From Xanthostigma xanthostigma (lineage: Eukaryota; Arthropoda; Insecta; Raphidioptera; Raphidiidae), in assembly GCA_963575645.1 (NCBI GenBank), contig OY754464.1, positions 70,592,948 to 70,656,947 on the forward strand: DNA of 64,000 nt. The letters run 5' to 3'. Position numbers and translations under genes: made by a program. Shown piece after piece: positions 34,210 through 46,426 of the stretch; within the stretch, counting starts at the first letter, position 1; every line of letters begins with the position of its first letter. Below the pieces are notes generated by a model. It had not been told where the DNA came from. It did not search any database and saw nothing but the letters and a program-made list of their open reading frames with translations.

Positions 34210-34694
34210 GCCGACACTTCACATGGCTATTTGCCGACACTTCACATGGCATATTTGGCAAACAATTACCATGTGTGAACAGTCTATTTGACAAAGTGTT
34301 GACCTTATTTGCCTATTTGACAAATAAGGCCAATACCAAATACGCGTTACCGTGTGCTTGTCGGTTTTGCGAGGCACATCAAAGGAGTCAAATAGGCAAA
34401 TACGCAAATAAACGCCGAGAACTGTACGGACGTGCTGCAGTATTTTTGTGTCTGTGCTGTGAGCGAGAACTGGAACAATTACTATTGAAAATGAATTGGA
34501 ACAATGAAACAGTGCTAAAATTCCTGGAATTTTGAACCTTGCGTTCTGCTGCCAAATGTTTGTGTGTTTGCTATTTTACTGCTATGTGTGGATGGTCGTA
34601 TTTGCCTCTATTTGCATGTTTGTCTTGAACGCCATGTATTTTGCCAAATACAACAAACACCCAATAGCGAACACAAATAGCCATGTGAAGTGCC
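34210..34694. mobile_element. Miniature element, CACTTCACATGGCTATTTG termini
   Basis: The left end carries two tandem copies of CGACACTTCACATGGC; the right end has the inverse, CAAATAGCCATGTGAAGTGCC. Interior arrays of CAAATA and TATTTG words. The open frames inside it are unlikely to be genes. Target duplication not resolved. Confidence 0.65.
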
Positions 34695-35083
34695 ATCTTT
34701 ATAATATATCTAATAATATGATAGGTCAAAACTATGCTTTTTGGAGTAACATAATATATTTTAACTATTCAACAGGTGGCCAAAGTAGGTGAAATAACTT
34801 AAACAAACACCTGTTAGAACTACACGCACTTTACTTAAATTAATTAACATTTTTAAAGATTTATTGCAATTTTTAAGTGCATTTATTGCGCATCTAATAG
34901 AATGTGAAGGCGATCTGTGACTCATACAGCAAAATAAAATAATAGTGCATTGCGTATAATAAAATGTTGATGAACATACATTTGTGCTTAATCTATTTAC
35001 ACTTTACAGTTCACACCTTGTATTATATTATACTTTCTGATGATTATCGAAAAAAAATTTTTAGTTCAAAATTATATAAGAAA
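34695..35083. other. Gene-free stretch
   Basis: AT-rich; nothing recognised. Confidence 0.4.
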
Positions 35084-35400
35084 CTAGCTGCTCCCCGCGG
35101 CTTCGCCCGCGATTGAGATGAAACACAACAAAATGTTTATTCAAAATGTAATTTTTTTTAAATAACTTTGAAGCTGCTTAGCCGATTTATTCTAAATTCT
35201 AATTAGATCTAAATCAAAATAGACTCTTTGGAATGCCGCAAACCCGCTCTCAATCGGTTAATTCGTTCTAAAGATATCGTGCAACAAAAATTTGTTTTAC
35301 ACACATACAAAAATAGTCAGAATAGCTTCTCAGGACCCCAAAACGTCAAGATCTGTTGAATACCCGATTTTCGAAAATCGAACCGAAACCAACCACTTCC
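35084..35400 (-). mobile_element. Helitron-like 3' end
   Basis: The + strand starts AAACTAGCTGCTCCCCGCGG and CTTCGCCCGCG, so the - strand ends with hairpin GCGGGCGAAGCCGC and then CTAGT. Body motifs (AGCCGATTTATTCTAAATTC) follow. Outer limit uncertain. Confidence 0.5.
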
Positions 35401-36713
35401 CTTTTTTGAAAATTTTCATAGCAGGAAGTTAAAAAAAATCGTTTCAGCTTCCCCCACATATGCACACGGGGGAAGTGAAACTTCTTTAGAGTTATGAACT
35501 CGTTTCATTGATGCGTTATCCATTTTGTCTTACCAAGGCTTCTGTTCTTCCCCGACGTTGGATAATTCACCTTTTAATTTTAAGTTTAGAAATTTTGATG
35601 TGGAAAGGAAAACTTGCTACTTATTAAACGGTCAGTTTTTTTATTAAAAATTATTTATTTATCTATATAATATAAAATATAAAAAAAACAGCTGCGTATA
35701 AATAAAAAGGCTTGAAGAAGAGTAAAATACATACAATAGTCATAGAAATATTAAAAAAAAATGTTTATTAATTTTCAGTATCAATGAAAATAATAACATA
35801 AAATATTTACGTTTTTCAAAAGTGATAAGTAGGAACTAATTTCTTTTTCCATTAATAAATAATATATTTTTGACCGGTGGTGTAAAACAATAGCAAGACG
35901 ATTACAGATATATAGACGGTCGTCAACATAGATCATAAGACGATTGGAGATATTCATAAAAATCATATTTTTTTTGTATTTCATTGAAAGAAATTAATAT
36001 TTAAAAATAGTAATTAATGTATCTAGATTATAATGTAAGAGCTGTGAAATTATGTTAAAAAGAGCGATTAGCGAGTTTTAACAGTCACACGGGTCTTACT
36101 GGTATTACGTTCGAGATACATACTACATTTTTGCACGTACCTCCTATAAAATAGCTGATTATCACTTCATAATAAGTACTTGTATAATATTTCTTTTTTT
36201 GACAGTTTAGGCTGGGTCATATTAGAATCTATTGGAAATAGGGTATATGCATGTAACTTATATTAATTAGTTTAAATGTTATTTTTTGTAATCTTTATTG
36301 CATATGATTAAACTCTAAATTGTTTTTTCTTTTTAAATTTTTGCCAAATAATAAATATTAATTAAACAAAAATGCCATAAATACGCGCGGAATATAAAAT
36401 ATCGAAACGCAATGCTATTGATTCGACCGTAGAATGACGTCAAAAAACACGTAAACATATGGTTGCCATAGAATTATTGCCTCTTTTTCAATACAAAATT
36501 TGAACAAAATTGTTGACATGTTATCAAAATAGCTTGCCCAAAAAGAATACTTATTTTTTAATTCAATAAAAATGTTTTAATGAATGATTTCATGTGTTTG
36601 ATAACTTTTAATATGAAAATAATTCATTTTAAATATTTTCAAAAATTGTGCATATACCCTATTACCATTGGATTGGTAAAAAAATCGCATTTCTTTTGTT
36701 TTGATTTACTTAA
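35401..36713. other. Gene-free stretch
   Basis: AT-rich. It holds the dispersed block GCACGTACCTCCTATAAAAT (near 36136) preceded by the hairpin GTTAAAAAGAGCGATTAGCG AGTTTTAAC. No gene. Confidence 0.4.
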
Positions 36714-37730
36714 GGCTAGGTTTACATGAGAGGCGTTAAACGCGCGTTTACAATTTCAAAACAATTGCATATAACTGTACATATTATGATAACGCGCGTT
36801 GGTGGGCGACGCGCGTTCAACGCCACGATAAAGGCCCCCATACACCTCGTTCTTTTTTGGCAGTTTTAACCGCACGGGTAAAACTGTACGGGTAAAACGG
36901 TCGGTGTGTGGCCAAAAACCGTCCTTCTTACCGGCGTTCAAAAATATCTGCTGCTGCTTGATTTAAACCGTTCGTTTTAAACGTGTTCGTTCAAGTCGGC
37001 CCGTGTGTGTGACGACGCAGTTAAAAAGGACGGGTTTTGTTCGACTCTGTAACGTTGTAGGATCCATCAAAGCAGATCAGATGATGCCACGACTTCAGAA
37101 AAACTGAACGAAACAACGCCTAGTGTGTGGACATGGTCGTTGTTCGTGTTTACCCGTACAGTTTTACCCGTGCGGTTAAAACTGCCAAAAAAGAACGAGG
37201 TGTATGGGGGCCTTAACGCAAATACCCTGTCTACGTGCGTCAACGCACGTTTAGATCATGTCTAACTAAACATTGTTTAGCATTGATGTGTTCAGTTGCA
37301 ACGCGCGATTTGAAGCGATAGGTTCCTGCTGTCCAATATTTTCGATTATTTTTTCTAAAAAGTTTTCTTTAAAATAAAAAATGGATGGAGAAGAATTTGA
37401 TTATGATCATTCAACGACGAAATAGTAGTTGAAAAATTTAGGTTCATAATTCCTAAGACTCGGATAAAGTGTAATGTACAAGCTTGAGGTAAGTCTATTT
37501 TGTAAAATAGGATGAACCCAATATTTTCGATTTTTTCTATGACGCTGTCTTCTTCGCTATAGCATCCATAAACTGCAATGTCCATCTTCGACAGAATACA
37601 ACACTCGACTAGGGTATAAACTATAAAATAAACGCGCTCTTAACGCGTAAAATCGGTAACTATGTGAACAGTGGTATAAATGTCAACGCGCATTTAACGT
37701 GCGATTAACGCTCTTCATGTGAGCTAGCCC
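36714..37730. mobile_element. GGCC-ended element, AACGCGCGTT-word type (copy C, interrupted)
   Basis: Ends GGCTAGGTTTACATGAGAGG and CTCTTCATGTGAGCTAGCC. Words AACGCGCGTT and close variants at both ends. It is interrupted by the element at 36833-37212, so this one is older. Confidence 0.68.
36833..37212. mobile_element. GGCC-ended element, ACGGGTAAAAC-word type (copy 1, nested)
   Basis: Ends GGCCCCCATACACCTCGTTC and its exact inverse. Interior words ACGGGTAAAAC and GTTTTAACCG. The 380-bp length equals the copy at 60718-61097, and the two are nearly identical, so the family moved recently. Confidence 0.82.
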
Positions 37731-37734
37731 TTAG

Positions 37735-38172
37735 TGCGTAATGGGTCATTTTAGTGCTGTTTTGCAGGAATCAAAAGCAGCTGTTTTATAAGGCGGTCGT
37801 GCAAAAAACATTTCTGAGGTGGGTTATTAATTTTTGACAGTTAATATAACTGGGGATAATAATATTGGGAACATGTTATTTTTTTTAAATTGATTTTCGC
37901 TATATGCAAAGCAGAAATTGCAGTAATTCTACGTTTTATCTTAAAGCTATTTTTTACAATTCTTCCAATACTAGGGAAGTATTTCAACACGTTGCCAGAT
38001 TTTTTACTTAATTAATAAAATACAATTTCAATTAACTTAATTTAAATGTTAAGACGGAAAGTGCCTATACTTAAAGTTATTTAATAATTAATTAATCATT
38101 CACATTTGTTTAATCACTCAATATTTTTATCTGATCACATATTTCAGTATTTCGGAAAGAAAATTTTATAAA
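37735..38172. other. Gene-free stretch
   Basis: AT-rich; nothing recognised. Confidence 0.4.
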
Positions 38173-38495
38173 TCTATATACTAATATATAAAGCTGAAGA
38201 GTTTGTTTGTTTGATTGAACGCGCTAATCTCAGAAACTACTGGTTCGAATTGAAAATAAAAAATTTGTTGGGTAGCCCACTTATCTAGAAAGGCTATAAG
38301 CTATATAGGTAATATTACGCTTCGACCAATAGGAGCGGAGCACCAAAGAAAAATATTGCAAAATGTAATTCAGAATTTGTCCGTCCGACAAAAACTTTTG
38401 AACGGTAACTTCGATCATCATGAAATTTGGACACAACATTAATCTCGGTAAACTAAGATAAATGTACCCGGGTGAAACTGGGCGGGACCGTTATT
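38173..38495 (+). mobile_element. Helitron-like element, near complete
   Basis: Starts TCTATATACTAATATATAAA after an A. Family motifs are in order: GCTGAAGAGTTTG, CGACCAATAGGAGCGGAG, AACTTTTGAACGGTAACTTC. It ends in hairpin CCCGGGTGAAACTGGGCGGG; the CTAGT end is altered. Confidence 0.65.
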
Positions 38496-38829
38496 ATTAC
38501 ATAAAATAGTAGTTTTCAATATTAGATAATATTTAATACTACATCAATCGTGTTTACATGAGCCTTAGGTATATTAACTAAAATGTTTGAAGGGTCTGAG
38601 GAAGTAGAAAATAAATTGGGAACTGTTGATAATAATAAAATGTTGTACATAGTTGGTTTGTGGCTAAATCCTGTGAATTCTCTTCTATATTTCACTGTAT
38701 CATTATATATAGCGGCGTAACAATAGGGTGGCAAAACGGGCAAAATTCCACGGACCCCCGGCCCGAGATGTCTATGAACACAGGAGGATCCTAACATTTA
38801 TTATTACAACATTTAGTAATTTTGTATTC

Positions 38830-39520
38830 AATTATAATACGGGCCACGGATCTGAAAGGTTCGGAAGTTAGTCACAAACAGCGTCGCAAAGGCACATTTT
38901 AGAGCCGTTGAGACTCCCACCACCTCCCAGCTATCTGCACGGAACGTGCGCTCATCGGTGATTGGCCGTGATCGCTCGTTGCCTTTGTCGCTTGTCTCTT
39001 TCCAGCAGTGGTGTTGTGCTAATTTTTTTTACCGGAACGCTCCCAAATTTGACGAAGGGGGGGGGGGGGTGAAAAGAGGTAAAAAACTGTAACTGAAATA
39101 CATTAACATTATTTTTTTCATTGTTTGGAATTTTTCTATTTGTTGGCACATTGTTACAAATGTTTTCAATTATTATGTCGATTTGAGAAAAAAAAACAAA
39201 TTACGTTAATAAAATCCTAAAGTAAGATTTACATTATTTTTTTCATTGTTTGGAATTCTCGTTCAGAAATCATCTTTAGTTCCGGAACGCGTTCCTGTCC
39301 AAAAAGGAAGTACCGGAACGACGTTCCGGCGCGTTCCGGCTCGACAACACCACTGCTTTCCAGCTTTAAAGTACAGTCTAGTACACTATTGTCAAGTTGT
39401 TATTGTTATAGTAGTTTTGTTGAGTTGCGAGTTTGTAGTTTTTCAACAGACTGTACAAGCGCAAGCCCTCATTCGCATCTAACTTCCGAACCTTTTAGAT
39501 TCGTGGCGCGTATTATAATT
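38830..39520. mobile_element. Middle element of the nest
   Basis: Inverted ends AATTATAATACGGGCCACGG...GGTTCGGAAGTTAG and CTAACTTCCGAACC...GCGTATTATAATT. It is interrupted by the element at 39006-39355. Superfamily unresolved. Confidence 0.6.
39006..39355. mobile_element. hAT miniature element, CCGGAACG-word type (innermost)
   Basis: Perfect 8-bp target duplication CTTTCCAG (38998-39005, 39356-39363). Termini CAGTGGTGTTG and CAACACCACTG. Words CCGGAACG and CGTTCC near the ends. 350 bp with a G run at about 39058. Confidence 0.87.
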
Positions 39521-39640
39521 TAAGTTACTTACTAAAGTACATACATAAATTAAACAAACAAATGTATCTAACGTTGGTTGAGTTTCTTTACATTGAGGGA
39601 GGGCCCCATCCGATGTATTTGCCACGGGCCTCAAACGGTA

Positions 39641-40531
39641 TAGTTAGTAAACAACTCAAATGTGAGTCTTAAGCTAATCCAAAAAAAAACGAAATTTTAA
39701 ATACGATCCAATAGTAATAAAATCTCATCTGTTTGAATTTAGTGTTTCATTGCTCTGCTCTCGAAATAACATAGCGACTAAGCTATTAATTAGATATCGT
39801 CATGAAACATGTTGCTTTTATGCACCTCTAATTTGTGATAATATCCGTAAAACATGATATGAGAAATTAATTTTAATTCTGTCCTCACAGAAAATATAAT
39901 TCATGACACACGTATTTTATCACATATTAGAAAATATTGCGCAAATTTCCACTTGGAATAATTGCTTTTATTAATAATTAATTAATTGCTTATTTGACCT
40001 CAGTAATTTTGACTGCCCCAAATATGCGTGTTTATCATAAAATAAAAACTGCTTCTTAAGGCCTAATATCAGAGGACTTTAGTGTGTCAGTTTCTATTGA
40101 AATATTTGATTCCTCTCATTTTTTTTTCAAACAAACACTGATGGTTTCAGAGGCATAGCCTCATGAACCAGCACTAATTCCTATTCCTATATCTCAAATA
40201 GTTGATTACAATCTTACAAAATTTTGTAAATAATTAGTTTATAATTTAAAAAATTATAAAACACGGAAAAGTGAACGGCTAAAGACAAACAAAATAAATA
40301 ATATTATGAAGATAAATTTAATGACCCGACAAACTATTTTTTTAATAAAAATAAAATTTTCTTTCCGATTTTTCGACAATTTCATCACATTTCTGTTCCC
40401 TTTTTAGCGTTCAATGTTCATCAACCATATTTTTAAACGTCTTTCTCGTTAAAACAACACCAATTCTATCTTTCATTATTAAATAATCTTAATGTTCATC
40501 ATTATAAAACATTTGAAGTATAAATAATATT
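39641..40531. other. 3' flank of the chitin-binding gene
   Basis: AT-rich. On the - strand an AATAAA lies at 39972-39967, 560 bases after the stop, a possible polyadenylation signal. No gene. Confidence 0.35.
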
Positions 40532-42085
40532 TTATCGTTTAATTAAAACACAAGGATGGCATGTTCCGGGTTCCAATAAACTTGGATCACAATTGGGGCA
40601 TTCGAGGTTCACTTCAATTTTGATAGTTTCATTATTTGTCGATTTTAAAACATCGCCCGCCGGATTGACTAAATATGATGAATAACTATCATAACCCGGC
40701 CTGTTGATTGATTCCAAAGGAAAATCATATTCCGGTATAAAAAACATTTTTCTTAGATCTTTCCATTTCTCATCTAGGAGAGCTTTTGCTTCAACTTTTT
40801 TAGACCTCATTGATTTCGAAGCAGTCACATCCGTATTGACATCAGCCCTGTCTATATTAACTCCTTTGGGTGGCTGTAAATCTTTCGAAGGTACCAGGTT
40901 ATAAAAAGTTAAAGGATCACTTGTACTCGTGTCATAATATGTCGCGTTTTGTGCTGTCAGTTTTGGTGGAACGAGATCCTGCGACGGTTTGGACACATTT
41001 TCTAACGGCTGTTTAGTCGTGAATTCTTGCACCGATGGAACAGGGAATTGCTGACTTATCGAAGGCGGTGTTAACGGAATATTAACTTTGATTGGATTAT
41101 GGAGGAACTGTGGAACTGTGCTCCTTGCAGTCGTTTCAGTGCTGGCAGTTTCTAAACTGCTAGGTGTTGATTTGGTAAATCGAACTGTTTCAAAATTTGT
41201 ACTAAACCCTGTTGTTTGTTGTGACGTTCTGTAATTGTTGGTCCTAAAATTTGTGGACGCTGGTGTGATAGTTTCGGTTAATCGAGTTGGAATTGTCCCA
41301 GTTTTAAAATATTCTAAATTGATATCTTTATAATCTTCGTTCGAAGCGGACGATTCGTATTGTTTATATTCTAAAAATGGAGGAAGTAAGTCAACTGAAG
41401 GCGCTGATATATCGTTATTATTTGCTGGAGAATTGTTTGTGGTTAAAAATTCGAATACTCTTCGGGATGCGGTAGCTTGCGTTGTTGTTGGAACGGTCGA
41501 CCTAAACTGTGTGAAAATATTTGTTGTGAAATATTCATTTCTGGGTTCGGTTGAATACGTTGGAGGTACTGTCGATTTCACAACACTCTTTGGAATATTC
41601 TGTTTGACTGACGTTTTGGTTGGACTTTGATTAACGTTTTGAACTGGTGATCTGAAAGTTTTGGTAGTTCTTGGAGTTTCTGTTGTACTGATCGTGGAGT
41701 ATTCCGTTGACCAGTGGATCGGCCGATTATACGCTTGTTGTTCGTTGTTGCCCCCTCGATTCGAAGTGCTTTTGGTTGGTCCAAACGAATTAGTTCCGCT
41801 AGCGCCGGCGCTTTGGACTTTGGCTTGTCGATCAGCGTAACTGGTTGGCGCATAGGGTATTGTCAGTAAATCAGGACGCGGCGTACGATGATAAACGTGC
41901 TCCGATTCATCGACGAAAAGTTTATCACGTTGGCCGATTAGTAAATTGGCGTCGTAATCGAGTTCTGATTTACTACAGTTCACCATGTACCAGTGATCGC
42001 AAATTAGCATTCGTTGTTGGAAGAGCGTTGTGTTTGGACATGAATAACTGAATTGACGTCCGAGACCATCGCACATGTGGTAAAT
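40532..42085 (-). CDS. CPAP1-type cuticular chitin-binding protein, last exon
   Basis: Single-domain peritrophin-like proteins bind chitin in the insect exoskeleton and are secreted. This exon begins after acceptor ACTTTTGCAG (42086) with IYHMCDG and supplies four of the six cysteines of a chitin-binding type-2 domain (FSYSCPNTTLFQQRMLICDH, then WYMVNC). The preceding exon at 46427-46510 supplies the first two, and both boundaries are phase 0. Joined spacing is C-x14-C-x5-C-x10-C-x12-C-x7-C, a good match to the family. About 400 Ser/Thr/Pro/Asn-rich residues follow, then a distinct carboxyl end (FFIPEYDFPLESINRPGYDS) and a final Cys-rich CPNCDPSLLEPGTCHPC. 517 residues, stop TAA at 40534-40532. 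The methionine upstream of IYHM is intronic and is not the start. Exact orthologue not named. Confidence 0.88.
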   Translation of the reverse strand: MYHMCDGLGRQFSYSCPNTTLFQQRMLICDHWYMVNCSKSELDYDANLLIGQRDKLFVDESEHVYHRTPRPDLLTIPYAPTSYADRQAKVQSAGASGTNSFGPTKSTSNRGGNNEQQAYNRPIHWSTEYSTISTTETPRTTKTFRSPVQNVNQSPTKTSVKQNIPKSVVKSTVPPTYSTEPRNEYFTTNIFTQFRSTVPTTTQATASRRVFEFLTTNNSPANNNDISAPSVDLLPPFLEYKQYESSASNEDYKDINLEYFKTGTIPTRLTETITPASTNFRTNNYRTSQQTTGFSTNFETVRFTKSTPSSLETASTETTARSTVPQFLHNPIKVNIPLTPPSISQQFPVPSVQEFTTKQPLENVSKPSQDLVPPKLTAQNATYYDTSTSDPLTFYNLVPSKDLQPPKGVNIDRADVNTDVTASKSMRSKKVEAKALLDEKWKDLRKMFFIPEYDFPLESINRPGYDSYSSYLVNPAGDVLKSTNNETIKIEVNLECPNCDPSLLEPGTCHPCVLIKR

Positions 42086-43029
42086 CTGCAAAAGTGCATT
42101 CAATTAAAAATGTGTGTTAAATAAAATTAGTAGTGTAAAATTTGGAAGGACGCTTAGTTTCGTCTGCAAAATTACTATCTAACAGACTAAGTGCCGGTTG
42201 TGTGTTAAGTCTTCTACAATTAGAGTGCTCTTACTCGATGATATAATAATAGGGGGCGAGTAACCTAATCCTCTTTGGCCATTACTAAAATAGATTATTA
42301 ATTTTATTAATTCCTAATATGATCCTCAAAAATACTGTTTTTCTAGTCACTGATTTCAAATACAAGTCCACAATGATTGCCCTGATGTGGAATCTTCTAT
42401 GATAACACCAATTTCGATCAATAATGAGTTCCCGCGTGTTTGGAGCTGCTGTCAGTAGCAGTTATTTATTTCAAACCACAACCAGTTCCGATTGTTTTTA
42501 GTAGCCTCTAAACTTACTTTTAAACAGATTTTTAAATTGGATATCAACTAGTATTTTAAAATATAAATTAACATTAAACTGTGATCCTTAATTAAATGTT
42601 GTTGTATAATAAAGATTTATGATTTTTACAAGGCTTAGTTATTTTTGAAAATAAATGAACGATCGACAGATTTATTTTTCTTGGACGCTTGCCAGCTTAA
42701 AAATAATTTTTATTTTTAATATTTGAATCTCAAATTTTTTTCCTGCAAAAATGTACTAATGTTAAAATATTTACATTTATGAATACTAGTAAATTCTCTA
42801 ACAAAAATATGAGAGTTGATTGCGACTTGTACAAGTACGATTATTAAAAAATTTGACACTGATGAGCATAGTGTGGCGGTACACTTGTTTAGAGATTCGT
42901 GTTCGCGTCACGCGCTTGACTGCATTGGAAGATTCTCTTTTGCGACTTTCCTCTGTCATTTTCACGCAAATTCACTTCGTCAATTTTGGACGTCAAAATT
43001 AGGGATTTCTTATTATTTAACGTAGACCA

Positions 43030-45400
43030 GCTGTGTTAGTAGCTCCTATAGTCGAGGTCAAGAGTCGGAGAGGGTACCTTTTTTATGCCAAAGCGTCAAT
43101 CTAGAGACCTCCCCCCGTTTTCGAAGTCGCTGAAAACGATGGTGAGGGTCCCACAATTTTATTTCCTCGGAAACCCCTTCAAATTATCCAAAAACCATCC
43201 ACAAAATCACCCTCCCACTTACAAATGATTTTCGATTCCATTTTTTGGCTTGGTTAAGACTTCCTCCAGTACATAGGTTTGGCCTTCGAGGAAGATGAGT
43301 CAAACTACCCCCACCCCCTGATTTCCACCCCCAATTGTGAAAGTCTCAATATACATTAATTTTTTATAATAATAACTTGCATGCACGGAAAAAACAACCT
43401 TGGATCCTGCAGCTAATGACAAAAAGCTGGCAAGTTCTTGTGTGCTGCAGTCAAAAAAATTAGTCACCACGCATAGAATGTTTTCTGGACAGCTAAGTCA
43501 ACTTATCTACTTCAGCTGATGGAAATTTACTGGTTAGAATTAACAGCCACAGATAAACATATCATTCAGAGTCTTGAAATAGTAAGCTAACACAGCCATT
43601 CCGTACGCTCTAGGGCTAGTTGATCAAAAATAGTGTGCCACAGCTAATTTTTTTGGGTGGAGCACTTAGTATAGTTGTCTGTACGAGATTTACGTATAGC
43701 TGGCTTGCACTAAAATGATGCATGTGGCATAGTGTTTTTTTTTGCTACAGCAGCCAATGAGCAAGCGAAAGGCAGCGAATGAAATAAGCATTTAGCATTT
43801 TTTTTTTTTAAATTCGGTATAGTTCGGTCCGCTCGGTTAATATCGCACGATGACTTTGCACAGTTCTTTGCGTCTTTATGCTTTCATAATGTCATTTATT
43901 TAATGATCTGTGTCCTGTGAATGCAGAGTTCACTGTTCGAATGCAGGATTTATATTGTGGTATATTAGTAAGAAATATGGATGTCGAAGAAATTTTACGT
44001 ATTTGGGGATTTGAAAATTTAATAGAGACGTTTAAAGGTAAGAAAACTATTTTATTTTTAAAATCAATTATTTATATAGTGTCCCGTGTGTACCTATATA
44101 GTTATAGCATTGCATCATATTATGTTTAATTTTCAATGTGTATAATAATTAAAAAGTTTAATTTTTAATACAAATTTTGCATTAATTTTTTTAATTATCT
44201 CTGTCAAAGTCTTCCAAAATATATGACAGTAAAAACTAAAATTTAGAACATACTATTTTTCTTTCAAATACATTTTATTTTCCTCTTTGTTAAATAATGG
44301 TTTATACTTTATATCAATAAATAATCAATAATTTAATTTTTACAAGAAAATATATTTTTATTTGACAATATGAAAATCGATGCAAACTCTTTACGTTTTA
44401 AAAATATCTGTTCTTCGTCTCTGACGCACTCATTTACAATTAATACCTAATTCATTATTTCTAATTTAAATACTTTTGTTTCAGGATATTAGCATATTAC
44501 ATGAAACTTCAGAAGCCAGAAAAACTCGGGCAAACTTTTGTGATAACTAATAAGTATTACTTTATAAGAATATATGTCTGTTTCTTTACTATAATATGTA
44601 CTAATGAAATAAAACTATTTAATATTATATCACACTTGTTTATATTTGCTGCATTAACTCATAAACCCATTTGCTACAGATAAAAAAAAAATTCTCACAG
44701 ATTAGAAATACAGCTATTACAGCATTGATATGTAACTGTAGAAGCTAATTGGCACCTGTATCACAAATTATTTAAATAGCTACCACAGATATTATAAACT
44801 AACTACGGTACTTAATTAAATACCTCCTCCAGTCAGTCGCTGCGTAGCATGATAAAGAATAACTAAAGCTAATTCAGTCAAATTAATCATCTGCCAGTGC
44901 AGTAATATTTTGAGAGCCAGCTGCAGTTACTTTCTAAAGTAGCCAATTCAATTGGGTACTAGAGTCAAAAACGTTAGTAGAGCCAACCAATTCGTATTGT
45001 GTGGGAACTCATACACTTTGGTAGGTAGCTATTCATATTATGTACTAGAGTCAAATGCTTTAGCAGTGACAACAGTTTTTCGCTAGGCGAAACAACTTGG
45101 CTGCTGTACTTAAAAATCTTTGCTGTGCCGAAATCCATTAGTAATATGGTCTGGCGTAGCCTAAATTTGGGCTGTGGGAACGAATCTTTTTTTTCCGTGT
45201 GATGAAAACAACATATGAAAAATCCTGATCCTCATTTTAGGGGGTGGAAATCAGGGGGTGTGGATGATTCAGCGAGCTCGAAAACGGGTGGGAGTTCTCT
45301 AAATTGGCGTTTTGGCAAAAAAAAGCAAAAACTCTAAAAAATTCCGATTCCTGATCTAGACTACTAGGCTAAAAACATCCCAATAAAAGCTCGAAACACA
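43030..45400. mobile_element. Foldback element interrupted by another element
   Basis: Left part (to 43383) and right part (from 45200) are imperfect inverted copies: GCCAAAGCGTCAATCTAGAG, CCCCCGTTTTCGAAGTCGCT and CCCCCTGATTTCCACCCCC match the inverse of the right side. The spacer is occupied by 43384-45199. Confidence 0.55.
43384..45199 (+). mobile_element. CACGGAAAAAA-ended DNA element with an exon-like segment
   Basis: Inverted termini CACGGAAAAAA and TTTTTTCCGTG. Subterminal words ACAGCTA and CAGCT occur many times. At 43977 an ATG opens MDVEEILRIWGFENLIETFK, a SAM-like helical start seen in some transposon-borne proteins, ending at donor AAAG|GTAAGA (44038/44039). A possible acceptor TTTGTTTCAG lies at 44484, but reading through reaches a stop two codons later. 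It is likely a deletion derivative that keeps the first exon of a larger element. Superfamily unresolved. Confidence 0.5.
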
Positions 45401-46426
45401 AAACTGTTTCAGCTTTGAACAGAATGCCTGGTTAATTCATACATTCACCAGTCAAATTTTGTGAGCGCCCGCGCTTCGAGCTTTGACTATAACATATACA
45501 CGATATTTCGTACATTATTTTTTATGTTCAAAATAACAATCTTCACACGATTATAATTATTAGTTGCGTGAACTACGGACTATGGTAAATTACTTTTGTC
45601 AAAGTTAACGAGACCGTTAAAATATAAAATGCTCTATTATGGCATTACTTTTTAACAAAGAAATTATTTTACATTCGCTTTTAGTTGTAGTCTTAGAAAA
45701 ATTTTAAAAATAATATCACATCAAAAGCAACATTTGTTTCTTATTAATCAGCGGAACTAATTAGTGATAAACATCATAAAATATAGAAAATACACGATTA
45801 ATACGTGATTGAAATCTATAAATAATCATTAACTAGTAAATGAGTTTAAAGGTAATTTTTTTAAAACAAGTAGTTTCAAACACGTCTACTATACGTAATT
45901 GTAGGTTATGTTTCCAGTGCGTAATGACACATATTATGGCGGATGTGATACCTTGTTAAAAACGAGCCAAGCGAGTTTTCACAATCAATGAGTTACAATA
46001 TCATCACGCACAAGGTACCTACATATTATATCTAGCATTTTTTGGAAGTACTCCCTACAAAATAGCTGATTTTCACACAAATTTCAACATTTTCGACAGT
46101 TCAGTTCTGAGAAAATTCACTAGATTTTACTATAAAAATTCTAGTTCGACAACGTTTATTTTACTTTACACAGTAATGCATAAAACATAAATCGTTTTTA
46201 TCGTTTTAATGAAGGGAAGTGCACAATATATGTTTCATCACGAAGTGTACGAGTTAACACAGGTAAAATCGATTCAGGTGAAATCCATATAATGACAAAA
46301 GATCATCAATAACGTTCAAACTAAAAAATTTATTGAATTGTGGTCAAATTTCGACCACTTGGTGGCCACCAGTTTATTTAAAAGAAATGCTAAAAGTAAT
46401 AAATAATAATAATACATTTTCTTTAC

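Larger units (their letters stand above)
38720..39640. mobile_element. Older hAT-like element, host of a nest
   Basis: The flanks of the nest read GTAACAATAGGGTGGCAAAAC with GGACCCCCGGCCCG on the left, and GGGAGGGCCCCATCCGATG with GCCACGGGCCTC on the right, a pattern common in hAT-type repeats. Termini are decayed and no target duplication is readable. Confidence 0.4.
42086..46426 (-). other. Intron of the chitin-binding gene (phase 0)
   Basis: Donor CAG|GTAAAG at 46426 and acceptor TTTTGCAG ending at 42086. It contains the 43030-45400 composite element. The stretches 42110-43030 and 45440-46426 show no gene; the block GAAGTACTCCCTACAAAATAGC near 46043 belongs to a dispersed repeat, with hairpin AAAACGAGCCAAGCGAGTTTT near 45958. 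Confidence 0.85.

Noticed and set aside
34275-34792. Two adjacent 86-codon frames
   Set aside because: They fall mostly in a miniature element of CAAATA words and lack protein features.
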